A stretch of DNA of 29,765 nucleotides from the NCBI GenBank assembly GCA_003136615.1, contig PLFA01000048.1, positions 383 through 30,147 on the forward strand. Reading direction: 5' to 3'. The notes beneath the pieces were generated by a model. It did not search any database. It worked only from the letters and a program-made list of their open reading frames with translations, and was not told the DNA's origin. A program made the position numbers and the translations under genes. Below, piece by piece: positions 8,300 through 17,062 of the stretch. How positions within the stretch are numbered: position 1 is the stretch's first letter; every line of letters starts with the position of its first letter. Origin of the DNA: Caulobacteraceae bacterium. GTDB taxonomy: Bacteria > Pseudomonadota > Alphaproteobacteria > Caulobacterales > Caulobacteraceae.

Positions 8300-9063
8300 A
8301 TCAAGAGGCCCAGATAAGCGGAATCGAACGCGCAGAGTTGCGCCAGGCCCTGGGGATCGCGAAGGATCACGGAGCCCTTGCGGATCTCCAGGAGCTGATT
8401 GGCGCGCAGCTTCTGGACGACACGATTAACGTGGACGCTCGTCATGCCCAGGGCGTCGGCAATGTCCTGCTGGGTGAGAGGGATGAGGCGATCCCCGCTA
8501 TGAAGGTTCGAGCGAGCTATCTCCAAACGGTGGTTCAGTTCGCAGAGCAGATGGGCGATCCGTTCAGGCGCCTGTCGGCGCCCCACATTGACCAGCCAGT
8601 CATTGAGGATCGAGACGTCGGTCCGCATGGCGCGGCGCAGTCTGGTGGCGATCACGGAGTTGCGACGTGCGAGATCAGCGAGACGCGCGCGGCTCGCGAC
8701 CATGACCCGACAGGGCGTGAGTGTCCTGACCCTATGATCAAAGGGGCTTTCAATGGGTGTCCAACAAGAGGCCAGATCGCCAGGAAGCATGAATGCCGTG
8801 ATCTGACGGTCACCATCGCCAAATGGGCGATCGCGGCACGCCCAGCCTTCCATCAGGATATGCACGCTATCGCCCGGTTCGCGCGGATTGAAGAGTTCAG
8901 TCCCAGCGTTGCGGCTCTCCACCTGAAGTTTGAGGTCGACCAGATATTCCGGCGCCAGCCCCGCGAGTAATGCACATATGGCGTCTCGGTCAGGTCCTGA
9001 AGATCGCCTGGAGGCTGGGCGCGACTCAAGGTCCGCTGAGAGGGTCACGCTTCTGCTCCCCAT
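8296..9063 (-). CDS. Crp/Fnr family transcriptional regulator
   Basis: Regulator of 255 residues. The N-terminal half is a cyclic-nucleotide-binding-type beta-barrel (GTELFNPREPGDSVHILMEGWACR and ITAFMLPGDLASCW). It lacks the Fnr N-terminal cysteine cluster and a clear cAMP-binding RxS signature, so its effector is unknown. The C-terminal HTH_Crp winged helix is clear: LTQQDIADALGMTSVHVNRVVQKLR, then the wing LLEIRKGSVILRD. This type (PF00027 plus PF13545) is common in Caulobacterales and Rhizobiales in several copies. I use the ATG at 9063. The conserved fold starts about 25 residues in, so a later start is possible. It is divergent from the sirtuin gene across 128 bases. Confidence 0.92.
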   Translation of the reverse strand: MGSRSVTLSADLESRPASRRSSGPDRDAICALLAGLAPEYLVDLKLQVESRNAGTELFNPREPGDSVHILMEGWACRDRPFGDGDRQITAFMLPGDLASCWTPIESPFDHRVRTLTPCRVMVASRARLADLARRNSVIATRLRRAMRTDVSILNDWLVNVGRRQAPERIAHLLCELNHRLEIARSNLHSGDRLIPLTQQDIADALGMTSVHVNRVVQKLRANQLLEIRKGSVILRDPQGLAQLCAFDSAYLGLLI

Positions 9064-9191
9064 TTTGAGCCGGCCTCAGGGCTACGCAGGTCGCCGTCTG
9101 TGAAGCTTACGCGCCGTCCGCGGGACTGGATCACCCGCGTGGCGAAATTCGTCATGGAATGTCACATGAAAATTGAGATATTTTAGCTTCC

Positions 9192-9935
9192 ATGACAGGC
9201 CGCGCGACCCTTGGCCGAATGATCACGGAAGCGCGCGATGTTGTCGTCTTCACCGGAGCGGGCATGTCCACCGAATCGGGCGTCCCGGACTTCCGCAGTC
9301 CCGGTGGCGTCTGGAACCGGATGAAGCCCATTCCCTTCCATGAGTTCGTCGGACGCGAGGAGCGTCGCAGGGAAGCCTGGACCCGGGTCTTTTCCGGCGC
9401 GGCGGGCTGGACAGGCGCTACTCCCAACGCGGGTCATCATGCCATAGCCGCGCTCGTCGCCGCGGGGAAGATCAGCCTGATCATCACCCAGAACGTGGAC
9501 AATCTTCATCAGGAGTCTGGCGTGCCGCCAGAGCGGATCGTCGAGCTGCACGGCAATGCAGGCTATGCCGCCTGTCTGGAGTGCGGCCTGCGTCACGAGC
9601 TTGAAGACCTGCGCGCGCCCTTCGTCACCCGAGGCGAAATTCCTAACTGCCGCAGCTGCGGCGGTCTGGTGAAAGCCGCTACGATCTCGTTTGGCCAGCC
9701 GATGCCTTTGGCGGCCATGGATCGCGCGGAAGCCGCGGCGCGAACCTGCGATCTGTTTATCGTGCTGGGCTCGTCCTTAGTCGTTTACCCGGCAGCGGGG
9801 CTACCGCTCCTGGCGAAGCGCGAGGGCGCCCGCCTCGCCATCGTAAATCGCGAACCCACCGACCAGGATCGCTACGCAGACCTCGTTCTGCACGACGAAA
9901 TCGGAGCTGTGCTGGGGGAACTCGTTGCCGCCTAA
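9192..9935 (+). CDS. cobB: NAD-dependent protein deacylase, Sir2 family
   Basis: Sirtuin of 247 residues, which removes acyl groups from protein lysines using NAD. Motifs in order are FTGAGMSTESGVPDFRSPGG (NAD binding, residues 20-39), ITQNVDNLHQ (98-107), LHGN with catalytic His120, structural zinc cysteines 128/131 (CLEC) and 153/156 (CRSC), then SFGQPMP, VLGSSLVVYPAAGLP and IVNREPTDQD. The length is standard for bacterial class II/III enzymes. The start at 9192 lacks a clear Shine-Dalgarno; Met10 at 9219 is an alternative. Its stop overlaps the stop of the phosphoesterase gene by four bases, tail to tail. Confidence 0.95.
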   Translation: MTGRATLGRMITEARDVVVFTGAGMSTESGVPDFRSPGGVWNRMKPIPFHEFVGREERRREAWTRVFSGAAGWTGATPNAGHHAIAALVAAGKISLIITQNVDNLHQESGVPPERIVELHGNAGYAACLECGLRHELEDLRAPFVTRGEIPNCRSCGGLVKAATISFGQPMPLAAMDRAEAAARTCDLFIVLGSSLVVYPAAGLPLLAKREGARLAIVNREPTDQDRYADLVLHDEIGAVLGELVAA

Positions 9936-12832
9936 TGGCAAGCCCCCACGCCGTCGGCGGCGAGGAGCTTCTCGCGATCCTGCCGAAGATCCTGACCGTC
10001 GCGAATGGTGGGATAGGGCGCATCACCCTTTAGCCCCTTCCAGAGGGCCAGATTATAGGCGGCCGTGTCGAGATGGTCCTCGCGGCTAAAGTCCTGGCCT
10101 TCCATGGCCGCCGCCCAATAGGCGCCCGAGCGCTGCGGAACGACGCAGGCATCAGCTTGGTTCTCCGGCGGCAGGGGCAGGCTGGTCGTGCGCAGAACGG
10201 CGCTGGGGTGTGCGTCAAAGCTCCAGGTTGGTTGATGGATGTCAAACACCTCGGTCATCGGTACGGCGAGCGCGTCATTGAGGCCCATGGGTTTGATCCC
10301 CAGAACGGCCTCCATGGTCGCCAGTAGATTGACGGTCGTATAGCGGCGCGAAACCACCGCGCCGTGCTTTACAAAGGGCCCGACGATGTAGGCGGGGGCC
10401 CGGTGAGCATCCACGTGGTCCGGACCGTCCTGCGCGTCGTCCTCCACAACAAAGATCAGCGTGTCGTCCGCGAAGCGGCTATGGGCCACCGTTTGGACCA
10501 GCAGGCCCACGGCGTAGTCGTTGTCAGCCAGTTGCGTCTCCACATTGGTGACGCCGTCCAGCCCCTTGCCGAAGTCGCCGGTGTGATCGTGCATGAGGCG
10601 CACCATCATCAGGGCCGGCGCTTTGCGCGCAGCTTCGAACCCGCGAAACTCCCGACGCCACTCGATGAACCGCCAGTAGTCCGGGAAGGCATTATCGAAT
10701 CCGCGGAAATAGGGGTCGGTGATGTTCATCAGCGAGGCCTTGGCCGGGGTGAAGACCCTGACTCCATCATGGTAGGGATCCCGGATCAGCGGCGTGCGCT
10801 TGTCGCCGGCGGCCGGTTCGTAGAGGGCCAGATCGCCATAAAAGCCCCAATTGCGCACCCAGAGCCCCGCGCGCAGAGCCTGGTCCCAGAGATAGCCACG
10901 CTCCACCGCGCCAGGGGCGTCCGGAGCGGCGACGTCCCGCGCGCCGACGAGCGCATTGGGGTCCTTTGGCCCTAGCGGATTGGCCTCCAGCCGTGCGGCG
11001 GGAGAGGCGAAGCCCACATTGATGTTCCGATTGTCGCCTTCCTGATCGTATTGAAGGCCGCGTACGGCGTAATTCACCGGCGCCTCTCGCTCGGTCCAGT
11101 CGTTGGTCCGGCCGGCCAGCGACCAATTCCAACCCGTATTGCTGCTCTCGCCGCTGTCGAAGAAGGCGTCCAGGTCGACAAAGCTTAGCGCCATGGCGTG
11201 GAGATTGGGCGTTATCGCGCGACCAAACAGCGCCAGGGACGGATCGCCATTCCCCTCGGGCAGATCGCCGAGGACCTGATCATAGGTCCGGTTTTCCTTC
11301 ACGACATAGATCACGTGACGAATATGACGGCGGAGGAAGGCCATGGTCTCGCGATCCTTCGCGCTCGGAGCCTCCATCATGTGGTCATTGAGCGCGACCT
11401 GACGGGTGGCCGCCGACAGGGTCGCCGCGTCTGGGGGCGGCAGCGTCAATAGGCCCGCCTTTTCCAACTGCCAGACATATTGGTTGGCGGCGCGGCAGGT
11501 GAGATCAGCGTCACGCGCCGTGGAGAGATTATCGCGGCAGCCTTTGGCGTTGGGACCCGGCACGCTCTTAGAATTTATAATGTAGAGCCGACGCCCGTCC
11601 GGCCGCTCCGCCACGCCTGTGGGGTACCAGCCTGTGGGGATCATGCCCACAACAGCGGAATGTTCCGGCCCTGACGCGCCCTTGGCGTCATCATCATCGT
11701 CACCATCGCCGTCGGCGTCCGGCTCAGCCTTCGAGACCCCTCGGGCTAGAGCATCCAGCGCGATCACGGCCACCGCGTTCTCGCCGCCGTCGGCCACCAA
11801 CAGGCTGCGATGATCTGGACTTAGGGCCAGAAAATTTGATCCCGCGCCGCCGAGCCCAGGGCGCGCCAGGGGGGGCGGAGCCGCGGTGGGAATGGATTCC
11901 AGCACCGTGTCGGTCGCCGTGTTGATCACCAAGGCCGCATCGGTGTTGTCGAGCGCGGCATAGAGGCGCTGGCCGGGTCCTTGCAGCAGATAGACGGGCT
12001 GACCCACGGTCGGAATGCGCGCGCCCACACTGATCGCCGCGTCCGAGATCGTCAGGGCGATGATCTCGCGGTCGCGTTCTGACGCCACATAGGCGTGCGC
12101 GTCGTCGGTCCAGGCCACGGCGCGGGGGAACGTGCCGCCGGGTTGGCCTGACTTCGCGGGATCAATGACGCCTGGGCGCAGATCCTGCTCAATAATTTTG
12201 CCGGTTTCCAGGTCTATCAGGCTCACCGAGTCATTCTGGACGTTGGCGACCAGGAGCCGCTTTCCATCCGGGCTCACGGCGAGGCCGCCAGACTCCGGCC
12301 GCGCCAAGAGCCCGATCCCCGTCGTGTGGCCGAGCTTGATCACACGCCCCACTTTGATAGCGCCAGGCGCGCCGGTGAATTCCATGACGTCGTCGTCGAC
12401 GCCGCCGGAGACATAGAAAGCGGCCCCCGAAGGGGCCCAGGCGAGGCCGATGAAGCTATCGGCAATGGGCAGCACCTGAACCTGCTTGGGCGTTGCGCCG
12501 GACACATCGTAGACGAATACATATTCCTTGGAGTCCGCCATGACGGGGTGGCCGTCGGCGCCGAACATGCGGTTGAAGCCGCTGGTCAAAACCAGCAACG
12601 TCTTGCCGTCGGGCGACAAAGCGAGCGCCGAGGCCTGACCGGCCGTATAGTTCGGCAGGTCGGACAGGTGCGGGTTGAGGGTTTCGAAGACGGCGCCCGG
12701 CGTGGCCAGCGGCGTGATCGCCTGGCCCGTGGGGGCGTAATCAAGCGCCATGGCGCAGGCGGCGCTGGCGAAGCCCATGAGGCCCACGCCCATAGCCACC
12801 AGAGCTAGACCACGGACAATTGGCCCTCGCAA
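9932..12832 (-). CDS. Exported YncE-type beta-propeller / phosphoesterase fusion
   Basis: Two-domain exported protein of 966 residues. The start codon is TTG at 12832, supported by GGGGAGAG seven bases upstream and by the signal peptide it completes (RGLALVAMGVGLMGFASAACA). Residues of about 40-480 form YVTN/YncE-like propeller repeats (LALSPDGKTLLVL, LAVSPDGKRLLVANVQNDSV, TGWYPTGVAERPDGRRLYIIN). Residues of about 510-930 form an alkaline-phosphatase-superfamily phosphoesterase (VIYVVKENRTYDQVLGDLP, NITDPYFRGFDNAFPDYW, FVVEDDAQDGPDHVDAHRAP), with metal-site Asp, Glu and His residues visible. An Asp-rich loop (DADGDGDDDDD) sits between propeller blades. Such fusions are known as bifunctional YncE/alkaline phosphatase family proteins; the substrate is unknown, but phosphodiester or phospholipid release in the periplasm is plausible. 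Confidence 0.88.
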   Translation of the reverse strand: MRGPIVRGLALVAMGVGLMGFASAACAMALDYAPTGQAITPLATPGAVFETLNPHLSDLPNYTAGQASALALSPDGKTLLVLTSGFNRMFGADGHPVMADSKEYVFVYDVSGATPKQVQVLPIADSFIGLAWAPSGAAFYVSGGVDDDVMEFTGAPGAIKVGRVIKLGHTTGIGLLARPESGGLAVSPDGKRLLVANVQNDSVSLIDLETGKIIEQDLRPGVIDPAKSGQPGGTFPRAVAWTDDAHAYVASERDREIIALTISDAAISVGARIPTVGQPVYLLQGPGQRLYAALDNTDAALVINTATDTVLESIPTAAPPPLARPGLGGAGSNFLALSPDHRSLLVADGGENAVAVIALDALARGVSKAEPDADGDGDDDDDAKGASGPEHSAVVGMIPTGWYPTGVAERPDGRRLYIINSKSVPGPNAKGCRDNLSTARDADLTCRAANQYVWQLEKAGLLTLPPPDAATLSAATRQVALNDHMMEAPSAKDRETMAFLRRHIRHVIYVVKENRTYDQVLGDLPEGNGDPSLALFGRAITPNLHAMALSFVDLDAFFDSGESSNTGWNWSLAGRTNDWTEREAPVNYAVRGLQYDQEGDNRNINVGFASPAARLEANPLGPKDPNALVGARDVAAPDAPGAVERGYLWDQALRAGLWVRNWGFYGDLALYEPAAGDKRTPLIRDPYHDGVRVFTPAKASLMNITDPYFRGFDNAFPDYWRFIEWRREFRGFEAARKAPALMMVRLMHDHTGDFGKGLDGVTNVETQLADNDYAVGLLVQTVAHSRFADDTLIFVVEDDAQDGPDHVDAHRAPAYIVGPFVKHGAVVSRRYTTVNLLATMEAVLGIKPMGLNDALAVPMTEVFDIHQPTWSFDAHPSAVLRTTSLPLPPENQADACVVPQRSGAYWAAAMEGQDFSREDHLDTAAYNLALWKGLKGDAPYPTIRDGQDLRQDREKLLAADGVGACH

Positions 12833-12924
12833 ACGTGCTCTCCCCGGCTGTTCAGCATTTATCTTGCCAAAGTCATGTTACGAAACGAAGACCCTCGCTC
12901 GCCGCGTCCGACGAAGGCGATGCG

Positions 12925-13743
12925 TCAAGTCTCCACGAAGGCTCGCTCCAGCACATAGTCGCCAGGCGATGCGATAGACCCTTCTTGATAGCCACGCTCC
13001 GTCAGCAGCGTCTTGAGATCCGCCAGCACCGATGGGCCGCCGCAAAGCATCAGGCGGTCATGGGCGGGGTCAAGGGGGGGCAGGCCGAGATCGTCGAAGA
13101 TCTTGCCCGACGCCATAAGATCGGTGATCCGGCCCTGGGTGTGAAAGGCCTCCCGCGTCACCGTGGGGTAATAGACGAGCTTAGGGGCGATCATTTCCCC
13201 AAGGTCCGGATCCATGGGGAGTTCATGGCTCAGGAACTCGCGATAGTTGAGATCGGCCACTTCCCGCACCGTGTGGGTGACGACCACCTTATCAAAGCGT
13301 TCATAGACGTCCGGATCGCGCACAAGACTGAGAAATGGCGCGAGGCCCGTTCCCGTACCCACCAGATAGAGTGTCTTGCCCGGCCGCAGACCGTCCAGAA
13401 CCAGAGTGCCCGTGGGCTTTCGGCCGACCAGGACCTCATCGCCTGGAACCACCCTTTGGAGGCGCGAGGTCAGGGGGCCATCCTGGACCTTGATGGAATA
13501 GAATTCCAATTCATCGGCGTAGTAGGCGCTGGCGATCGAGTAGGCGCGAAGAAGCGGCTTTCCCTCCACTTCCAGACCCAGCATGACAAACTGGCCGCTG
13601 GCGAAACGCAGGGAAGGATCACGCGTCGTGCGCAGGGTGAAGAGGCTGGGAGTCCAGTGATGAACGTGGGTGACGCGCTCAACATTGAAGGCGCCGCGCG
13701 CCTTGGTCTGGGCCGGCGCCGTGTCGACCTCGGGCAAACTCAT
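12925..13743 (-). CDS. fpr: Ferredoxin/flavodoxin-NADP reductase
   Basis: FAD enzyme of 272 residues that passes electrons between NADPH and ferredoxin or flavodoxin. The FAD motif is LRAYSIAS, followed by the phosphate-binding GPLTSRLQ. The NADP domain shows LVGTGTGLAPFLSLVRD, the LCGGPSVL motif and the family C-terminus GDYVLERAFVET. It starts 31 bases after the cysH stop on the same strand, so it is probably the last gene of the sulfur operon. Because no CysJ-like flavoprotein is present, it is a good candidate for supplying electrons, through ferredoxin, to the sulfite reductase. AGGAAAGG lies some 14 bases before the ATG. Confidence 0.93.
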   Translation of the reverse strand: MSLPEVDTAPAQTKARGAFNVERVTHVHHWTPSLFTLRTTRDPSLRFASGQFVMLGLEVEGKPLLRAYSIASAYYADELEFYSIKVQDGPLTSRLQRVVPGDEVLVGRKPTGTLVLDGLRPGKTLYLVGTGTGLAPFLSLVRDPDVYERFDKVVVTHTVREVADLNYREFLSHELPMDPDLGEMIAPKLVYYPTVTREAFHTQGRITDLMASGKIFDDLGLPPLDPAHDRLMLCGGPSVLADLKTLLTERGYQEGSIASPGDYVLERAFVET

Positions 13744-13774
13744 GGAACGTTAATCGCCTTTCCTAGGTGATGAT

Positions 13775-14536
13775 TCAGATATCGCCGCCCAGAAAGGGCG
13801 CGGCGCCGGGCGCCCGGGCGGTATGTATGCCGCATTCCGTCTTTTGCGAACCCGCCCAGCGTCCGGCCCTGACATCAGACCCCTCTTGCGTCGGCTGGGT
13901 GCAGGGCCAGCAGCCCACGGAGGCGAAACCGGCCGCCACCAGGGGATGGGCTGGAAGGGAATGGAGGTCCGCATAGGCGTCAAGTTCCGCCTGGCCCCAA
14001 CTCGCCAGGGGGTTGAACTTCACCTTGAGCTCCGACGCCTCCACCACCGGCAGGCTGAGCCGCGCCCCGCCATGGAAGCGTTTGCGCCCCGTGACCCAGG
14101 CGTCGAACCCCTCCAGGGCCCGGTCGAGGGGCAGGACCTTGCGGATGCCGCAGCAAGCGTCGGTGTCGGTCTGCCAAAGATCGGCATTGGGGTCGGTAAG
14201 GGCCAAGTCCTCAAAACGGGGGCGAAGATCGCGCACGCCCGTGAGACCAAGGCGGCGGGCCAAGTCATGTCGGTAGTCGAGGGTCTGGCCAAAGAGCATG
14301 CCGGTATCGAGAAACAGAATTGGCAGATCCGGCCTCACCTGGGCGGCGATGTGAAGGAGCACCGCCGATTCAGCGCCGAAGGATGAGACCAGGGCCAGGC
14401 GCGATCCAAACGCCCCGACGGCGGATTCAAGGATGGCCCTGGGATCGGCGTCGCGCAGGTTGGCGTCCATACGCCGGGCGCGTTCGCCGGCGGTTTCTCG
14501 ATCGGCGCGGGAAAGGGCCTCCTGGTCAAAGGCCAT
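13775..14536 (-). CDS. cysH: Adenylyl-sulfate (APS) reductase, assimilatory
   Basis: CysH of 253 residues, which reduces activated sulfate to sulfite. It has the four-cysteine [4Fe-4S] signature of the APS-using branch: Cys128-Cys129 in DACCGIRKVLPL and Cys209/Cys212 in SVGCWPCTQP. The catalytic cysteine is Cys235 in KTECGIH. PAPS reductases lack the cluster cysteines, so APS is the expected substrate and an APS kinase would not be required for this route. SSFGAESAVLLH (51-62) is the nucleotide-binding loop. The ATG at 14536 is one base past the DUF934 stop, so the genes are translationally coupled. An in-frame start at 14599 would sit inside DUF934 and is rejected. Confidence 0.95.
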   Translation of the reverse strand: MAFDQEALSRADRETAGERARRMDANLRDADPRAILESAVGAFGSRLALVSSFGAESAVLLHIAAQVRPDLPILFLDTGMLFGQTLDYRHDLARRLGLTGVRDLRPRFEDLALTDPNADLWQTDTDACCGIRKVLPLDRALEGFDAWVTGRKRFHGGARLSLPVVEASELKVKFNPLASWGQAELDAYADLHSLPAHPLVAAGFASVGCWPCTQPTQEGSDVRAGRWAGSQKTECGIHTARAPGAAPFLGGDI

Positions 14537-14537
14537 G

Positions 14538-15035
14538 TCAGACGCCCTCGCGCTCGGCGAAGGCCGGGGGACGGCTGTCGGCGGCGCGTTGATAGACATG
14601 AGCGAACCGCGCGGCGGCGGCGGTCCAGTCGGCGGGGGTGCTGGCGTCGGCGGGCTCGAACGCGTCGAAGCCGCAGCGGATCATAAGATAAGCCTGTTCC
14701 ACCAGCACATCGCCCACGGCGCGAAGTTCGCCACGCCAGCCCATCCGCTCGCGCAGCAACCGCGCACTGCTGTAGGCGCGGCCATCGCGGAACTTTGGGA
14801 ACTCCAGAGCGACAAGGTTTAGAGCGTCCAGAACCGGCGCGAGGACTTCGGGGGATTCCGCGCTGGCAAGGCGCACGCCGACCCTGCGGCCCCGCGCGAT
14901 CAGCAACGCGCCCTCAGCCTGAAAACGCGCCCAGGTGACAACGACATCGCCATCGCTGAGAGGCGCGTCATCGGCCAGGGTGACAAACCCATCGCGCGCC
15001 GCCGTCGCGGCGCCGTCACGCCAGTTAATGAGCAT
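14538..15035 (-). CDS. DUF934 family protein of the sulfite reduction operon
   Basis: Protein of 165 residues, start MLINWRDG; another in-frame ATG two codons upstream (15041) is equally possible. Either start overlaps the end of cysI by 11-17 bases, a sign of coupled translation. The family pattern is visible in LSDGDVVVTWARFQ, GVRLASAESPEVLAPVLDALNLVALEFPKFRDGRAYSSA and LLRERMGWRGELRAVGDVLVEQAYLMIRCGFDAFE. DUF934 proteins are almost always encoded between cysI and cysH in proteobacteria and are described as oxidoreductases probably involved in sulfite reduction. No catalytic motif or cofactor site is evident. Function is inferred from context only. Confidence 0.88.
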   Translation of the reverse strand: MLINWRDGAATAARDGFVTLADDAPLSDGDVVVTWARFQAEGALLIARGRRVGVRLASAESPEVLAPVLDALNLVALEFPKFRDGRAYSSARLLRERMGWRGELRAVGDVLVEQAYLMIRCGFDAFEPADASTPADWTAAAARFAHVYQRAADSRPPAFAEREGV

Positions 15036-16683
15036 CGGCATAAGCCGCGGCCTTGAAGGGCGCCAAGCCGGTTCGCCGGACGGTGTCGAGGAAACGTTCG
15101 CCCTCTCGTCGCTCGGCGAGATAGACGCCCACGAGGTCATCGATGAACGGCGCGACCCGGGCGGCGGGCACGGCGGGCCCCAGGATCTGGGCGATGGACG
15201 CATCCCCCTCCCCCGAACCGCCCAGGCTGAGCTGGTAATATTCCTCGCCCTTCTTATCGACGCCCAGAATGCCGATGTGGCCTACATGGTGGTGGCCACA
15301 GGCATTGATGCAGCCGCTGATCTTGATCTTCAGCTCTCCGATTCGTTCGGCGAACTCAGGATCGGCGAAGCGGCGGGCGATATCCTGTGCGACGGGAATG
15401 GCCCGGGCGTTGGCCAAGGCGCAATAGTCCAGGCCCGGGCAGGCGATGATGTCGCTGATCAGGGCGATATTGGGTGTCGCCAGACCCGCCGCGTCCAGAG
15501 CGGCATGGACCTCCGGAACGTCATCCAGCTTCACATGGGGCAGGATCAAATTCTGTTCATAGGCCACGCGGATCTCGCCATGCGAGTAACGGTCAGCGAG
15601 GTCCGCCACGAGATCCATTTGATCAGCGGAGCAATCGCCGGGGGTCTCGCCGATGGCCTTGAGCGAGACGTGGACGATGGCATAGCCGGGCTGTTTGTGG
15701 GGCGCGAGATTGTGACGCGCGAACCTCGCCAGGGCGCGGCTGTCAGCCTTGGCGGCCTCGAATCGCCGGGAAACGGCGGGAAGGGCTTCAAAGCCGGTGG
15801 GCATAAAGCCGGCGCGGATGCGAGCGAGCTCAGAGTGGGGCAGGTCGACAGCGGGCTTATCGCTGGCCTCCCACTCAGCCTCGACCTGGCGCGCGAATTC
15901 CTCGGGCCCCAGGCTCGCCACGAGGACCTTGATGCGGGCCTTGTGGATGTTGTCCCTGCGACCGTGCAGATTGTAGACGCGCAGGATCGCCTGCAGATAG
16001 CTAAGCAGATGGCGCACCGGCAGGCGCTCGCGGATCACGGCGCCGATATAGGGCAGACGTCCCAAGCCCCCGCCAACGCCTACCTCAAAGGCCAATTCGC
16101 CGTCGGCGTCACGATACAGGCGAAGGCCGATGTCATAGATCCGTGTCGCGGCGCGATCTGTGGGCGACGCGGTGACGGCGATCTTGAACTTGCGCGGCAG
16201 ATAGGAAAACTCGGGGTGAAAGGTCGACCACTGGCGGATCACTTCGGCCCAAACGCGGGAGTCATCAACCTCATCGCCCGCGGCGCCGGCATAGGGATCA
16301 GCGGTAAGATTTCGGATGCAGTTGCCGGAGGTCTGGATGGCGTGCAGCCCCACCTCAGCCAGATGGTCGAGGATGTCGGGAGCGTCCCGGAGCTTGATCC
16401 AGTGGAGCTGAAGATTGGTGCGGGTGGTGAAGTGGCCATAGCCCTTGTCATAGGTGCGGGCCACGTGGGCCAGGGCGCGGAGCTGGTCCGCGCTCAGCGT
16501 GCCATAGGGAATGGCCACGCGCAGCATATAGGCGTGGAGTTGCAGATAGAGGCCGTTCATCAGCCTCAAAGGCTTGAACTGATCCTCGGTGATCTCCCCC
16601 GCCAGACGCCGCGCGCACTGGGCCCGGAACTCCTGGGCGCGGTCGGCCAGCATCCGGCGGTCGATGTCATCGTAAAGGTACAT
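15025..16683 (-). CDS. cysI: Sulfite reductase hemoprotein (nitrite/sulfite reductase family)
   Basis: Siroheme and [4Fe-4S] enzyme of 552 residues that reduces sulfite to sulfide with six electrons. The start MYLYDDIDRRML (16683) fits the family; upstream in-frame starts overlap DUF2849. Two ferredoxin-like half-domains (LRVAIPYGTLSADQL, and HRG-type segments later) flank siroheme-binding repeats, including HFTTRTNLQLHW and SGNCIRNLTADPYAG. The cluster/siroheme cysteines are Cys415 and Cys421 (CPGLDYC) and Cys458 and Cys462 (GCINACGHHHVGHIG). There is no CysJ partner in the operon, which suggests a ferredoxin-dependent enzyme. It lies 16 bases downstream of DUF2849. Nitrite reductase is the alternative for the family but does not fit the cysH neighbourhood. 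Confidence 0.95.
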   Translation of the reverse strand: MYLYDDIDRRMLADRAQEFRAQCARRLAGEITEDQFKPLRLMNGLYLQLHAYMLRVAIPYGTLSADQLRALAHVARTYDKGYGHFTTRTNLQLHWIKLRDAPDILDHLAEVGLHAIQTSGNCIRNLTADPYAGAAGDEVDDSRVWAEVIRQWSTFHPEFSYLPRKFKIAVTASPTDRAATRIYDIGLRLYRDADGELAFEVGVGGGLGRLPYIGAVIRERLPVRHLLSYLQAILRVYNLHGRRDNIHKARIKVLVASLGPEEFARQVEAEWEASDKPAVDLPHSELARIRAGFMPTGFEALPAVSRRFEAAKADSRALARFARHNLAPHKQPGYAIVHVSLKAIGETPGDCSADQMDLVADLADRYSHGEIRVAYEQNLILPHVKLDDVPEVHAALDAAGLATPNIALISDIIACPGLDYCALANARAIPVAQDIARRFADPEFAERIGELKIKISGCINACGHHHVGHIGILGVDKKGEEYYQLSLGGSGEGDASIAQILGPAVPAARVAPFIDDLVGVYLAERREGERFLDTVRRTGLAPFKAAAYADAH

Positions 16684-16699
16684 GATTAGCGAGCGACCT

Positions 16700-17062
16700 C
16701 TATTTGCGCCGGATGAGATCGACCCGGCCCTTGGACCGGGCGGCGCCCTGGGCCTGGGCGAGAATGGCGATATCGGCCCCGCCCGCGGCCTGTTTACCAT
16801 GATCAAGCTTATTGGTGGGGCCCAGAGCCCGCAGACGCTCGCGAAAACTCACCGGCGCGAAACGGCCGCCCATTTCCATGACCTCGATAAGATAGGGATC
16901 TACCAGACGCGTCACCTCGGTCTTGGCCTCAGCCTCAGCGCTCCCGGCCGAGTCGTCGTCTTCGAAGACGAGCGCCCGGGCGAAGGACTCCACCCAATCC
17001 TGACCTGACCAAAAGACAACTTCGCCATCGATCAGGCGATTGGCTGTGAGAACGCGCAACAT
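16700..17062 (-). CDS. DUF2849 domain protein in the sulfur operon
   Basis: Small protein of 120 residues starting MLRVLTANRLIDGEVVFW. It carries a hydrophilic middle region rich in Glu, Asp and Ala (EDDDSAGSAEAEAKTEVTR), then VDPYLIEVMEMGGRFAPVSFRERLRALGPTNKLDHGKQA. This corresponds to the DUF2849 family, regularly found between cobA and cysI in alphaproteobacteria. Its ATG shares a base with the cobA stop (TAATG), so translation is coupled. The 100-residue extension readable upstream is out-of-frame cobA and is discarded. No motif suggests chemistry; a structural or regulatory role in sulfite reductase maturation would be speculation. Confidence 0.87.
   Translation of the reverse strand: MLRVLTANRLIDGEVVFWSGQDWVESFARALVFEDDDSAGSAEAEAKTEVTRLVDPYLIEVMEMGGRFAPVSFRERLRALGPTNKLDHGKQAAGGADIAILAQAQGAARSKGRVDLIRRK

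Noticed and set aside
12820..13770. 316-codon plus-strand open frame
   Set aside because: Antisense of the ferredoxin-NADP reductase gene; no recognisable domain.
14935..16689. 584-codon plus-strand open frame
   Set aside because: Antisense shadow of cysI, caused by high third-position GC; composition is low-complexity Gly/Ala/Asp and no family pattern appears.
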